The notes: a model not told the origin generated them from the letters alone. Shown: positions 22,131-33,929, counted from the stretch's first letter. The stretch is DNA of 64,000 bases from Linum tenue (GCA_946122785.1 CAMGYJ010000009.1:30601633-30665632); one strand, 5' to 3'. Translations and numbers: made by a program.

Positions 22131-23388
22131 TTAATATGAAAATCTCATGGCTTAACTTGGAAACATGAAATGCAATTTTAAGGTTCCCATTTCAGAGGAG
22201 CAAAATTCATTTAAAAAAAAATATCTTGAAGAGATGCAATCATTTTGAAAAGAAAAGGACCATTGATGCAAACATCTAAATCTAGATTGGTAGCAATTAC
22301 ACAATGTCCCAAACATATGGAATTACAAACAACTCTTTATTCCTTAGTATGAAGCAAATGCTGGTATATTTCTTCAATATGGTGAAGTATCTCGCATTTA
22401 TTTGATTATGCAGGGCTACATCATCTTCAAATCAAGCTCGATCTTATAGTAGGCTTACTGATCTCCGTGATTGGGCATGGGTTATTGATGTTTGAACGAA
22501 TAATTTCTTCAAAATTTCTGATAGATTCCTTGCGATCATAGCAACTTGTCATTTCATTTTTTCCAGGTACCGTTGACTTCTTTTGCTGTCATCGAATTTC
22601 ATCTAGAATGAGCACAACCTTGAATCTGGTACATAGGGGTTGACTTTATCCTCGTGGATGAACAATTTTAGAGAATTCTTGATTTATTATGGTTAAATTC
22701 CGCAATGTTGATAAATGAGATGAATGTATGATAATCATGCTAAATGATATGAATGTGGTATGCAATATAGATTTTTGGTGGATACATGAATACTTGTGAA
22801 ATTCATTTGATAATTACACAAGAGCTAAATGGAGAATGATAATCAAAGATTAGAAATTTTTTTGCGTATAATTGACCCACATAATTTATGAATAACTGAT
22901 AAAGCACAATTTATCAAGTTATAGGCAAACATGCATCAAAAGTATAACAAACATGACACCGATTACATAAACCTTAAGTTCTTGGATGATTTAACTATGA
23001 GGTTTAAGGTAGGCTCTTGGATAAGTTTTGGACGGCTTTATAAGGTGACTATATGTTGGGTGAGAAGTTCCTAAGAATTGGCTCCCAAGTTGTATCCAAC
23101 TATAACTCTTTCGAGTTAGCCAGATACCTCAAATCAACCTCGGATTTGAGTTCAACTTGGTTAGAAAGTTTCACGTTATTCCCCTACTATTGTAGAAGTC
23201 ACGCTACTCCTTTCACTTTCTAAAGGGATAGCTCGGGTATAGAGCTTTTATGAATGAATGCAAATAATTAAATACAATATAAATTAAAAGCACAGACAAT
23301 ATATTGAACACCCAAAAAGCGAAGGAAAGAAAGACTTATTGATTTGTACCGTAGCTCGACTCTTTATAGTCCCCAGCGGAGTCGCCAC

Positions 23389-26300
23389 TGTCGCAACCGC
23401 CCCTCAGGATCGGGGGACCTGTCGCGAACTCCTCGGAGTCGCCATCGACCGCGCTTTGGGGTGGGTCGAACACCATTTTCCGGTTTTATTTTTTTTGTTA
23501 AAACCAGAATTCTGTTCTGCGAATTTTAGATTGTTCTAGGTTCGAGAGTACGGTTACATGTGGGGAAGTGTATTCACACCCCACAACGCCCCATAACAGG
23601 TACTACGTAAATCGATAAGTTTTTAGAGGTTGGGTGTAATGTTAATTGTGATTTGTTTGTGTATTTAATTGTAGGATTTTAATAATTTTGGGGTGTATTT
23701 TTAGAGTTAAATTGGACGTAAATTCTGAATTGTTGTAGTTACTTGATAATTTTCACGCCTATTGACGTAAAAATATTTTTTAGATTGGTTGGACTCGAAC
23801 CTATTGGTTGCCTACGTACCCGACTTAGTCGGGATCAAAGTCCACGTAGTTCGATTAATTAATTTATTTTGTAAAAGAGACCTTAACACGTTCTATTGAT
23901 CGTGGCTAAGATGATAATTTGAGTTATTAGGTAATGTATTTATGATGCTTCAACTTTAGTAGTTGAATGGTAAAACCATCTTTCAAATGATTCCATCGAG
24001 AGCAACTATTACGGTTTGTTTATCATGATTTCGTATTAAGATATTTTCTAAGTAAAACGAGCATGGGTATGAATAATGAAGCCATACATAATTTGGTCAA
24101 AGAAAAAAATCTTAGCAAGATTAGTCGATAGAAATATTGCGTATTAAGATTAAGCACAAGTAAATAGAAATGAAGAGATTAAAGTTGAAGTATGATAACA
24201 TAGCTTAGTGGTTGATTGCCTTGACCTTAAGCAACTAGTGAGGTCAGGGTCCATTGTTCGAAACTTCACAGACCATAATTTTTTTGATTTCACGGAAGCA
24301 ATCCGAGAGTGGCAGCGGGTAATTAGACGAAACTAGAAGGGTGAACATGTCATTTCCGATGGCCGAGTTTATAACCCTAGAGATCAAAACCCTAGCCGCC
24401 TATCCAGTTTTATCAATCGACTTCCCCTCTCATTCTTCTTTCCTCTCAAAGACGAACCAGAGAACAAATACTAATGACTTCCTTCTCTCGATCTTCTTTC
24501 TTCTTCTTCTTCTTCCATTTCACCTAAAACAAAGTCCCCAACTCCACTTCTACTCCTAAATCGACCCTAGGCAGCCGCTGGTTTCCTCTGTTGGAAACGA
24601 TTAAAGTAAACGACGATGGAGACAAGGACAGAGGCGCATGGAAAATCGGAGATGGACGCCGACGATGGTAATGACAGTGGTGATTAAGGTGAGCTTACCC
24701 TTTAAAGTTTATGCATGTTGTAATTTGGGGGGGTTCGACTGGTTGTTTAGGGTTCTCATCAGTTTTGGTATCTGATTTTGACCGAGGGAGAAGGAAAGGA
24801 TTGGAGAATCGACCGCACTCTGAGCTTCGCCGGGGGTGGGAGAAGTGAGTTGAATGGTAAGGTTTTGGTTTCTGATTATTTTTGTTTTGTGTATTTGGGG
24901 TTAATATGGGGAGTTTGCAAATCTGTGATGGTTTTGGAACTTGAGATTATTGGTGTGTGATATGGGTTTGATTCCAGAAATTTCGTGGTGTTCATGTAAT
25001 TTTGGTTGCGAGATTTGGTTGGTGGTGATTATGATTCGAGAATTGGTTTGTGGTTGTGTGCGGTATTTTGCTTGATTTAGGTGATAGTGGTAGCTTTGTA
25101 GTATGTTATGGTTTAAGTTTAGAAAGTGTCCAAATAAGAGGGAGAGCCCTTAAAACAAAACAAAAGAAAGGTATTTCAAAATACCTCTCGGAGTTTGATT
25201 CTAGTTAGTTGAGATTAACATGTTAATGCAAGTTTAATAAAATCTGACTTGGTAGCTTAGAGTGAGGAGTTTAACTCAAATGTGCTTGCGATGGTATGCT
25301 TAACACAAAGAATGGCAAAACAATTGTTAAAAGCAAGCATGAGCATGTTTAAATATATAGGTATAGTGTAATTGTCGATTTTAGTTTTGTTTAATACAAA
25401 AAGCTTTAATCAATATATCCATATGTATATACTCAACAAGAGCTTTGATTGCATCAGTTCATGGTTTTGTTGATTATTTTGTTGTTATAAAAAAGGATTG
25501 TCAGCTTGTAATTCGCTATGGATGTCGGTTGCTTAGATGATTTTCTAAAAACCATTTTTGTTAAGGAAAGGTAGCTGTAGAGATTGATAAAGAACCAACC
25601 TTTCCTCGTTGTTTGGTTCAAGGGTATGGCTGCTGGGAGTTTTGCTGCCGCTGCTACCTTCTGCCCCTCAGTTCCTTTTTAGTTTTCTTGTTGTTGTAAG
25701 CTTCGTGTTTGATGTTTGTTGATGATTCTGCCCTCTTTTGCTTATTTTTGCTGCTGTGTACGTATTTCTTATGTTTTGGTTTCTTGTTGTGCTTTGTGTG
25801 TATCAGAAAGTAGAAAAGGGGAAGTTTTGCAGAGTTTCTCTGCTTTGTGTTTATGGATCAGAATAGAAAGAAGAAGTGGAGTGAGTTGTTTTTGTTTTGT
25901 TTCAGGAAGTGAAGTAAGAAGGAAGGGGAAGAAGAAGGCCCAGGCAGTAAGCTTGGGGGAAGAAGAAGAAGAAGAGAAGCTATCCGTCTGCCTCTCTCTC
26001 ATCATCTGTCTCTTGTTGCTGCCTCCTTTTCTTTATCTTTTGTTATGTGTGCTCTTCCTTTCCTTGTTTGCTTTGTACGTTGTCGTGTTTAAGAAGGAGA
26101 GTAATAGGAGAGCTTTTTTTATATATCTGTGTTTGAGGAAATGGAGGGTGAAGAAGATGGTACTCTGTTTTTTTGTAAGGAGAAAGAAGTTCTTTTCTGT
26201 TCAGAGGAGGAAAGGAGATATGTAGAAGTTTTTTTTGTTGCACATGGGGAGGAAGAAGGATGAAGAAGAAGAAGAAAGTTCAGGCCCTGCTTTTGTTGAG

Positions 26301-27050
26301 AAGGAGCAGATCGAGGTAGGGGAAAGGAAGAAGAAGAAGAAGAGCTCTCCCCTTATTCAGAAGAGTGGAGTGTTTTTTTATAGGAGAGTCAACTTGTTAC
26401 CCAAGTCTGGAACAGTGTCGGGTTTGGGTCGGACCGGTCTGAGTTGGGTCGGACCGATATGGGTTTGGTCAGACCTGTTTGTTCTCTGACCGGTTTGACT
26501 TTGTTGACTGGGGATGGACTGAGTTGACTTGGGCTTAGGTTTTGATCCCTTGTAATAAAATTTGTAATTTGTAATCTTTGTTTAATGAAAGGGTCTATGT
26601 AATTGTAACTGATTACTAGTCATAGTTATAATTGTTATTTAGTAATCAAAATTTATGTTAAGGGTAATTTCTGTTTAACCTTCTCATCATATTTTATTGT
26701 TCTCAACTCCAACGTCCAATTCAATTGTTATTGGTCTTAAACAACTCATGACAATGAGATTAATCAATTGGTTAATTCGCTTAACCAAACCAAAACATGA
26801 AAATCGAAACCCCACTAACCCAAGCCGTGTGAATGTCTTAAACATCAACTTGACTCTATCCTCAACTTGACTCTATCAATCGAGATTTGCTATTTCTTAT
26901 CTCATAGAGTTAATGCGAACACGACCGTCTCAAGCACTATCAATATATTTTAGTTTGAAAATCAATTAACTCGCTATTGCAAATCTTCAATAAAAACTAA
27001 ATTTTATTTAAGTAAAAAGATTTTAACCCGGACAAAAAGTGGTGTCTACA
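23389..27050. repeat. right LTR of the LARD
   Basis: 3662 bp, nearly identical to the left LTR. The longest shared open frame (169 codons, 16481-16990 and 25716-26225) differs by one residue between copies. Confidence 0.9.
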
Positions 27051-27055
27051 CTGTG

Positions 27056-27455
27056 TTCATAGCCTCAGCTTTCTATCCCGGTGAAGACTAGTCGTCTGCC
27101 GGGTAGTTAGACTGAGAGGGCTTGGTCAGCTTAAGAGATTCCAAGCTACTGTCGGATCTTCCGCAGTCTAATCAACAGTAAATCAACCCAGGGAATTGCA
27201 ATTGAACCTAACTAAGGGGCTAGGGGGACTCAATCCCGAGTGACTCTTTGCCTGCTTTAGAAACCCGAACAATTTACTGCTTTCTTGTTGCTTTTACTTT
27301 TCACAACAATCACTCGAACTAGTTTGCTAGATAATAGAGAATCACAGAGTAAGCAGTAGATCTAGACCCCGGGTTGATAATTAAACTTGCCTTTACTGCA
27401 GTCCCTTTCATTGGTTACACTTGGCCATTGTTAGGTGTTGTGTTTTAGCGTGTCA
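27056..27455 (+). repeat. 3' LTR of the Tat/Athila-like element, right part
   Basis: Resumes the older LTR exactly after the CTGTG duplication (TTCATAGCCTCAGC ...) and ends TAGCGTGTCA, followed by the TGTTG target duplication. Confidence 0.9.
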
Positions 27456-27508
27456 TGTTGTTTATTGATCAACTGAAACTGGACGATGTAACAGTTTCGA
27501 GTAATTGA

Positions 27509-30061
27509 TAAAGTCGAGCGCAGAATACTATAAAAAAAACTATATGTACAATAAATATAAAAATGCGTGTGAGCAATATATATAGTTCTATGGTGCCCAA
27601 AGCAAAATCCGGAGTACGGAAGATCGGGGGCAAGGAAAATTACAAAAAGCATCACGAAGCATTAAAGCTTTTTTCATTGGACTTCAACCTAACTGTACCC
27701 GGTTTAATTATATGGATTAAGAGGTTAAATCCTATGGATACGACCCACCGCCGCGCTAATAAATTTCTAGTCTCCCTTCTATGATCCCTCATTCGTCTTG
27801 GAGGGGACGTCCCCTCTTAGTTCGAAGTTCGATCATAAGCTGCCTATCGAATCTGAAATCTCCAACAAAATCATCGTTTCGAAACCCAAATACTTTTATT
27901 ATATGATCCACATTCAATTTAGCTCCCTATCCAATCTCAAATCCCCAACATCATCATGTTTTTCATACCCCAAATCTATGTATCCACATTCTAAGAGAAG
28001 ATCCCCTCCAATCTGAAATCCCCACATAATCATCGTTTTGAACCCCAAATCCTTGTATCCACAATCGACGTTTTGTTCTTCGTCATTTTATTCCCGGTCG
28101 GAATTTACTCACCTATCTCTTTCTAACACGATCACGGCGACCATGTCTATTATTGATTGATTGTATTCATCAAACTTTTCATTTGCAAAAGAACCCTTGA
28201 AAGAGGTTTGCTAACCCTAGGGTTCATGTCGCTAGTGCTTTGTCATCTTGTCTTAGCGTTATTGTCATTTGCAAAATAACTTCTATCTCTCGGTGAAATT
28301 AAGGTTTCCTGATATGTAGGGTTCGTCTCGCCCAGAGGATTGAGGAAGAAGATGAAGAAGACAGAATTTGATTCGAATTGGATGGAGAGGTCACCTTAAT
28401 TTGTGTTTATGTATTAACGGTGCGTTTAGGACTAATTCTAGTTAGACTGGGATCCATATTATTTCTGGGTCTAATCAATAATTTTTGTAGGCTTTTAAAT
28501 AACATTCAAAAGTGGGCTTGTACATGATCCATGTCACCTAGTTTGTTGATAATAGATACTGATTTCCCGATTGTCATTAGGTTGGGCCTTTGATAATTGT
28601 CTATCCCAGTTTTCGGTTCTTTGTTTTACTTGATTTTATATTTTATTTACATATGTTTTTGCTTCTAAAATCCTGATCATGCCTTGCGTTCACGCAATTT
28701 AAACATAATTATGTGTTCCATCTTTTTTTGGGATTTGGTAAATGGTAGCTTGTCTCTTTACACATTTATCGGTACGAGGTAAACAACAATCCGCCCAAGT
28801 TAACTTTTCATTAATTGCCCATATTCCACTCTCTCACTGATTGCCCCTCTTTATGCATTGCACTCATACATAACAAACTTCTTGTAGACTAATTAGATGC
28901 TTGTGGTTGGATACTTAGTGAGGATATTTTTTTAATTTATGTTTGAAACGAAAGATAGAATTTCACTTTTGAAGTACCTATGTACTTTAGTTGGGCAAGT
29001 ATTTTCAAAATGTAAAATTTTATCAACGTATAGGTATACGATTATTGTGTAAGGTGTTGATGGTAAACGAAATGGGTACTAACTGGTTAGGGTATTAGGT
29101 TGTTGATGTTTTAGAGTATATGGTATATGGGTAGGTTATAAGGTGTTGATGGTTTAGAGCATATGATATTGATTGGTTAGGGTGAGGGTAGGTGTTGTTT
29201 TATTTGTCTCGATTTTATATTTTTTTTACATCTACTTATAAATGTTGATCATGCCTTATTATCAGGAAATTTAGACATAATTATTGTAGCGTGTCTCTTT
29301 ACACATTTATCGGTACGAGATAAAATGATTTGGTATGTGCAAAGTAGGTTCTTATGAACGATTTTGCCTTGTTGGTGATCCCGACCATTAGCGATACGCC
29401 ACATATGGAATGAAAATGAGTTAAGAGTTCTTAAGTTCATCTTTCTTAATTTATTCTTTGATTTGAACCTGCATGTCTTTGCTCCGAAAGATTTTGTAGT
29501 GGCGTGCTAAAGACAATCCGTCCAATTTAACTCTTCATTAATTCCCCGTTTTCCACTCTCTCACTCCCCGACGAAGCAGAAACAATCCTCTGTGATATAT
29601 TTACCGTTCATTTTAAGACTTCACTTAATAAGAAAGCGAAATTTCACATGATGATCATAAATGTCATGTAGCTTAATTGGTTAATTGTCCTTTAGTTGCT
29701 TAGTCAATAAAGTAGAGGTTTGTTGTTCAATTCTTAGCGATGATCAATTTTTAATTTATGTTTTGAAAAGAAAGTTAGAATTTCAATTTTGAAGTACCTA
29801 TATACTTTAGTTGGGCAAGTATTTTCAAAATGTAAAATTTTATGAGCGTATGTATACGATTATTGTATAAGGTGTTGATGGTTAAGGTAAGGGGTTCAAT
29901 GTATAGGGTTTATGTAATCGAGTAGAGTTATTATTGAAGTCAACAATTTTTCTAAACTTAATATGCAATCTTTGACGGTTCATTGTTTTAGGCATATGAC
30001 ATATGGGTAGGTAGGGTATAAGGCATTGATGGTTTAGAGTATAAGGTATTGAGTTAGAGTA
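27509..30061. other. AT-rich intergenic DNA with local duplications
   Basis: No gene recognised. A block at about 28932-29068 recurs diverged at 29751-29885 (shared AGTTGGGCAAGTATTTTC). Pieces around 28680-28850 recur near 29240-29330 and 29510-29570 (shared TTTACACATTTATCGGTACG). Phrases such as AAGGTGTTGATGGTTTAGAG recur irregularly from 29045 to 30560. This suggests old segmental duplication followed by drift. Confidence 0.5.
29668..29745 (+). repeat. tRNA-like / SINE-like fragment
   Basis: Contains TAGCTTAATTGG, fitting an A box, and downstream GTTCAATTC, fitting a B box, with spacing as in a tRNA-derived SINE head. No poly-A tail or target duplication was identified, so only a fragment is claimed. 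Confidence 0.4.
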
Positions 30062-30064
30062 TAA

Positions 30065-30431
30065 GACCATCTTCATCCCTAAAATTGGTTAGCAATTTCT
30101 AAACGTGGTCCCTATTGCCACATCATCAATTTTAGCAATTCATCACTTATCAATTTCTAGTCATCTACATCCCTAAATTATGCTAGCAATTGCCAAAGTG
30201 GGTCTCATTTACTATTTCAAAGCTACACAAACACTTATCAATTGAAAAGTTAATAAACAAGAAAATAGAAAAAGAAAATACTTATCTATGTGGCATTGCT
30301 AGAAGAATTTCTAATTTCGCAATCTTACTAGTTTATAAAGAACTCCTCCATCCCTAACCATTGCTAAGTTTTTGCCACCTAAGCTCCACCTCATCTTTAG
30401 CAATTGCTAAAAGTTGGGGATGGAGATGGTC
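30065..30431. mobile_element. Tourist-like MITE (PIF/Harbinger)
   Basis: 367 bp between TAA target duplications (30062-30064, 30432-30434). Terminal inverted repeats GACCATCTTCATCCC and GGGATGGAGATGGTC differ at one position. Inside, further inverted copies of AGCAATTGCTAA-type sequence are present. Non-coding. Confidence 0.85.
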
Positions 30432-30779
30432 TAAGGTGTTTATGGTTTAGAGTATAAGGTATTGAATGTTAGGGTATAAGGTAGGTAGCAAGGTGTTGAT
30501 GGTTTAGAGTATATATGGTATTGATTGGTTAGAGTATAAGGTGTTCTTATTGTAGAATATATGGTATTGATTGGTTCGGGTATTAGGATTTAGGGTTTCA
30601 AGTTACAATAACATATACCAGATCATTAGAGTAATGTTGCTAAACGAAAAAGTTAGTTAATCTACAAAGCCAGTCTAAATTTCTCCCAATCACCCTAAAA
30701 GCACATCCCCCATCTCCCGCCGTCAATTCCTAAACTTTTCCCTTAATCCGATAGTGAAATACCGTCAATCCTTTTCGCG

Positions 30780-31074
30780 TGCGTGTCACCCAATCATACT
30801 TCGCCGTTTCCGGAAAGTCGCATTTGCCCATAACCCGTGCTGGTGTTACCAAGGCCGAGGCAGTGGTAGGGAGTGTGATTTTCAGTAAATGGGAAGGGCG
30901 GGAAAGCTAAGACAAAGTAATTTTACGAGTCCATTTATAAATTCTTTAATCAGTGAAGGAGAGACTGTGCTCCGAAACCCGAGAGGCACTCATCTCTTGC
31001 TGCTGTTCTTTACTCATCCTCTCAATCCCTAAAAAGAACTCTTTCTCCCATTTTCTCGGTATGAAACTCTGAAA
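30780..31074 (+). promoter_or_regulatory. promoter and leader of an isolated first exon
   Basis: Contains a CCAAT word near 30790, an E2F-like site GGCGGGAAA (about 30898-30906), a TATA-like TTTATAAA (30934-30942), and then a CT-rich leader with a three-codon upstream ORF starting at 31061. All lie at plausible distances from the ATG at 31075. Confidence 0.4.
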
Positions 31075-31131
31075 ATGAACCCCAACCGCCTCTTCATCCT
31101 CTTCTCCCTTGCTTTATTTTCGGGTGCAGTG
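31075..31131 (+). CDS. signal-peptide first exon of an unidentified gene
   Basis: 57 bp encoding MNPNRLFILFSLALFSGAV, a typical short n-region plus hydrophobic core, ending at a GTAATG donor (31132). The promoter-like sequence upstream supports a real gene start. I could not find the next exon. The DNA after 31340 is filled by MITEs, so the gene is either interrupted or a 5' remnant. A secreted or ER protein would be expected; the family is unknown. Confidence 0.4.
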
Positions 31132-31353
31132 GTAATGATGATATTGCGTATTATTTTAGATCTCAGTTCCTTTCATTATGTCCTTGTTAGATCATGACCG
31201 TTAAACTAACTCCTTCGTTTTATTAGTTCTTCTTTTCTCTCCATACATGGTCTTTTTGAGAGGCAGGGAGGGGAGCAATGACAATAAGTCGCCATCTGAA
31301 TATTGCCCAAAAATCATCATATGTTGTTATGATTCCATAACAGGTGTTGTAGA

Positions 31354-31815
31354 TAGGGATGGCAATTTCGACCTGACCATTTTACCCGACCTGTTTGGCT
31401 TGTTTTGGGGCGGGGCGGGGCAGACATGGGTACTCTCATCGACCTGATCTGTCCTGACCCGCCCCATTCTCGAACCGTTCTTGGCTAAATTACATGTAAT
31501 CTTAGTCAAATTACTTGAAATTTTTTTTATTACATCATAATTTAGCTATAATAAAGTTATAATAAAGTTGTAAATTAGTGAATATCTCAATTTCTCTAAT
31601 AATTTAACTACATTTATCATAATATTGTTGTTTTCTTGGTCTTATAATAAAAATAACGAATATTTCTAATATTTTTCATATAAATTGCATACCCATTGGG
31701 TCGACCTGCCCCGACTCGCGACCCGTGATAAATTACCTAACCTGGACCCGACCTGCCACGAGGCGGGTCTGAGTACCAAGAAACCCACCCCGGACCTGCC
31801 CCATTGCTATTCCTA
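31354..31815. mobile_element. hAT-like MITE, copy A
   Basis: Ends are TAGGGATGGCAA and the inverted TTGCTATTCCTA, with long inner arms rich in GACCTGCCCC. A related, longer copy lies at 59961-61301 in reverse orientation, and a partial copy near 59085. An exact target duplication was not found. Confidence 0.6.
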
Positions 31816-31872
31816 TGTGGAACCCTACGTCATATGATGTTTTTTGGGGCAATATTGACGCGTACATGTTGA

Positions 31873-32510
31873 TAGGGGTGGTATTCGGTCGCTAACCGGT
31901 AAACCGGTTATCGACTTTACCGGTAAACCGGTTACCGACTTTACCGGTAAACCGGTTATCGACTTTACCGGTTTTCGGTATACCGAGTGTGGGTAAGTGG
32001 GAATCAATTACCAATACCGGTTTGTAACCGGTTTACCGGTTACCGAATTACCGGTAAACGGTTACAAACCCGTTTTACCGACTTACCGTAAAGATTAGTT
32101 GCGGACGGTTTTTCGGTTCGGTTTACCGGAAAATTACCGAACCGAATTTCTAGGCAATTGAGTGATGTTGTAATATTTTGATTTTTCTGAGTTTTTTCTT
32201 CATTTTTGTAATTAATGAATTATTATTAATATTTATTTATAATATTTTTGAGGCCTGTACTTACTTACTTCTATTCATGTATGTAATATTTGTGAATAAT
32301 GAAGTATATGTTATTAGTTAATGCCTTAACTGGTCCGGTATCGGTATTATCGAATTACCGTCGGTATTTACCGATACTGGGGCCGGTAAATCGAGTTTCC
32401 CCATTTGACCCTCGGCTGCCGATACCGACGGTAAACGGTTTACCGTTTACTGTCGTTTACCGGTTTGGTAAAACGGTAAACCGTTTACCGACTTACCGTT
32501 TGTCACCCTA
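31873..32510. mobile_element. hAT-type MITE
   Basis: 638 bp with 8-bp target duplications CATGTTGA (31865-31872 and 32511-32518) and ends TAGGGGTG / TGTCACCCTA. The interior is built of CCGGTAAACCGGTTA-type words, including three tandem 24-bp units (about 31894-31966). No coding capacity. Confidence 0.85.
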
Positions 32511-32518
32511 CATGTTGA

Positions 32519-33465
32519 TCATGCTCCGAAAATATATACAAGAGGGGGAAGTTGCCATATGTATAGGATAAAAGAGGGAGGGAGAATACATTTATTTTTT
32601 CAAGATTTGTACTTTTAGTGTTTGAGATCTTATAAATCGGTGAGGGATCCTCCACTCCCAATAAAAATACTTTACTTTATTTCTTGATTACTGTCTCCAT
32701 TCTCAGAAGTCTTTACGATTGGGCCAACAGTATTTTTTCCGGATTTCGAACTCTGCTCCTCTGTCACCACATGCTCTTGTCATTTCAAGCCTAAAATAAT
32801 AAAGTGAAATGGAAAATAAAAATTTTCATTTCATAATTTTAGTAGCCAATATTAAATAAATTTATAAATAAGTAAAAAATACGATATAATAATTAAAAAA
32901 ATTGAGTGCTTAAAATTATTCAACTGAAATGTTGCACATGATTTATTTAGGGTAGCAGCCTCCATATCGCATTAAATCAAATCCATCCGAACTATTCAGT
33001 ATTCAATCAACAAACATCTAATTGCAAAACATCCGATTGAAGAACACATAATGTATTGCAAACTAAAAAATTATTATTGATGATGATAGAAGACCTTAAA
33101 TACTTGATGTTTGAGCCACAAACTCTGGCATTAACATCTCACACGACTACCAGCACTCTTACAAATCTGCTATCATGATTTGCAGAAGGCAGCAGTCTTC
33201 TTATAAACCAAACGACGTCGCTTTAAGCTGATAGTGGCAGTCTTCACATAATCCTAAGTCCAAGTTTCCAACACCGATCAAATAGTTGAAGCCCTTTTAC
33301 ACATGCATTCCGAAGAATTCAAGTGTCCAAATCTCTGGTCCTTAGCTTGCTACTTCTGGTAACAAGCCTCTTCTGCAAAATCGATAACGGCGATTTTAGT
33401 CCGACAAAAATATTGGATGCAACTGCATTGTGTAGACACGAACAATTATATTTTATTCTTATCCT
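32519..33465. other. intergenic, nothing recognised
   Basis: AT-rich. No conserved reading frame, RNA gene or clean repeat boundary was seen. Confidence 0.4.
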
Positions 33466-33600
33466 AGGTTGCTTGTCATCGTCGTGAGAATCAACATCAT
33501 CGTCATTTTCATCCTCGGATGGCCCAGACCCAGTACACTTTCTTGCATTATGATTGATAGAACCGCATTTACTGCAATGCTTTTGCCTTCTCTTCGGTAA
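33466..33600 (-). pseudogene. MULE transposase C-terminal fragment (zinc knuckle)
   Basis: The minus strand encodes a CCHC knuckle (CSKCGSINHNARKC, spacing C-x2-C-x4-H-x4-C) after a basic RRRQKH stretch. It is followed by an acidic tail (GPSEDENDDDVDSHDDD). This arrangement resembles the C-terminus of plant Mutator-like transposases, which end in such a knuckle. No upstream catalytic part is present. A free-standing knuckle protein cannot be excluded. Confidence 0.4.
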
Positions 33601-33639
33601 TATTTCCGAATGATTTTAGGTACTAAATATGTATATCTA

Positions 33640-33850
33640 ATAAGTTTAGGTACCAAACTGTAATTTGTATTTGGGCATGGATACAAATCCAAATCCATTT
33701 GTTAAAGACCCAACCCAACCCAAGTAAATGGATATGGGTACAAACCCATCAAGCTCTACCCATATCCATCTATTTGGATATCATACCCAACCCAATTAGG
33801 TTGAATAGTAAAATACCCATGAATATGGGTAAAATTGCCATCCCTAATAG
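33640..33850. repeat. MITE fragment ending TTGCCATCCCTA
   Basis: ATGGATATGGGTA-rich sequence, ending in the hAT-MITE-like terminus ATTGCCATCCCTA near 33836-33848. The opposite end is not clear. Confidence 0.4.
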
Positions 33851-33929
33851 GGAGGAAGGCAAGGTCGAGGCTCCTCTACCTAATTTTTCTTTTAGTTATT
33901 TTTTAATTGAAAATAAGTTAACAGTATAG

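Larger units (their letters stand above)
17816..23388. other. non-coding LARD interior
   Basis: 5573 bp between the LTRs with only short unrelated frames. It starts GTTGCCCCCCTTTG and ends CAGCGGAGTCGCCAC. It contains the repeat arrays listed at 17950-18640 and 21965-22130. No retroviral-type domain was seen in any frame. Confidence 0.7.
14153..27050. mobile_element. young LARD-type element with 3.66-kb LTRs
   Basis: 12.9-kb insertion inside the older 3' LTR, flanked by the 5-bp duplication CTGTG (14148-14152 and 27051-27055). The LTRs are 14153-17815 (3663 bp) and 23389-27050 (3662 bp). Both start TGTCGCAACCGCCC and end GTGGTGTCTACA. Reading along both copies I find about four differences (one T-run length change and three substitutions), so insertion is very recent. 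The 5.57-kb interior (17816-23388) encodes no gag or pol on either strand, but carries two arrays of degenerate short repeats. That matches the definition of a large retrotransposon derivative. Orientation is uncertain because no clear primer site or polypurine tract was found. Confidence 0.9.
8657..27455 (+). mobile_element. Tat/Athila-like non-autonomous LTR retrotransposon (with nested insertion)
   Basis: Element bounded by 5-bp target duplications TGTTG (8652-8656 and 27456-27460). The 5' LTR is 8657-10000. The 3' LTR is 13153-14152 plus 27056-27455, split by a younger element at 14153-27050. A tRNA-Asp-type primer site TGGCGCCGTTGCCGGGGA (10007-10024), diagnostic of the Tat/Athila group of Ty3/gypsy, follows the 5' LTR. 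The polypurine tract AAGTGTGGGGGAG precedes the 3' LTR. The 3.15-kb interior holds one 406-codon ORF and no reverse transcriptase, protease or integrase. I counted roughly eight substitutions between the LTRs plus a 55-bp duplication in the 3' one, so the insertion is fairly recent. Confidence 0.9.
5030..27508 (+). pseudogene. RNase H-like (RVT_3-type) reading frame split by three retrotransposons
   Basis: Four pieces read as one RNase H-like domain: 5030-5120, 8112-8295, 8568-8656 and 27461-27508. The first encodes the family's start (WKRPEAGRIKVNTD). The second gives VIRDDGGRFLLAA and, after frame changes, a region resembling the AE-LAA helix. The third gives ANEAAHIMAHTRTRW. The fourth gives LFIDQLKLDDV and a TGA stop at 27506-27508. 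Removing the insertion at 8657 and one copy of its 5-bp target duplication restores the frame exactly (PPV-LFID). Such domains occur at the C-terminus of plant LINE ORF2 and in 'putative ribonuclease H' proteins. I cannot tell which this was. Frameshifts near the 5121 junction and in piece two show it is dead. Confidence 0.6.

Noticed and set aside
27563..27784. 73-codon frame suspected to be organelle-derived
   Set aside because: I could not match it to any plastid or mitochondrial gene I know, so no transfer is claimed.
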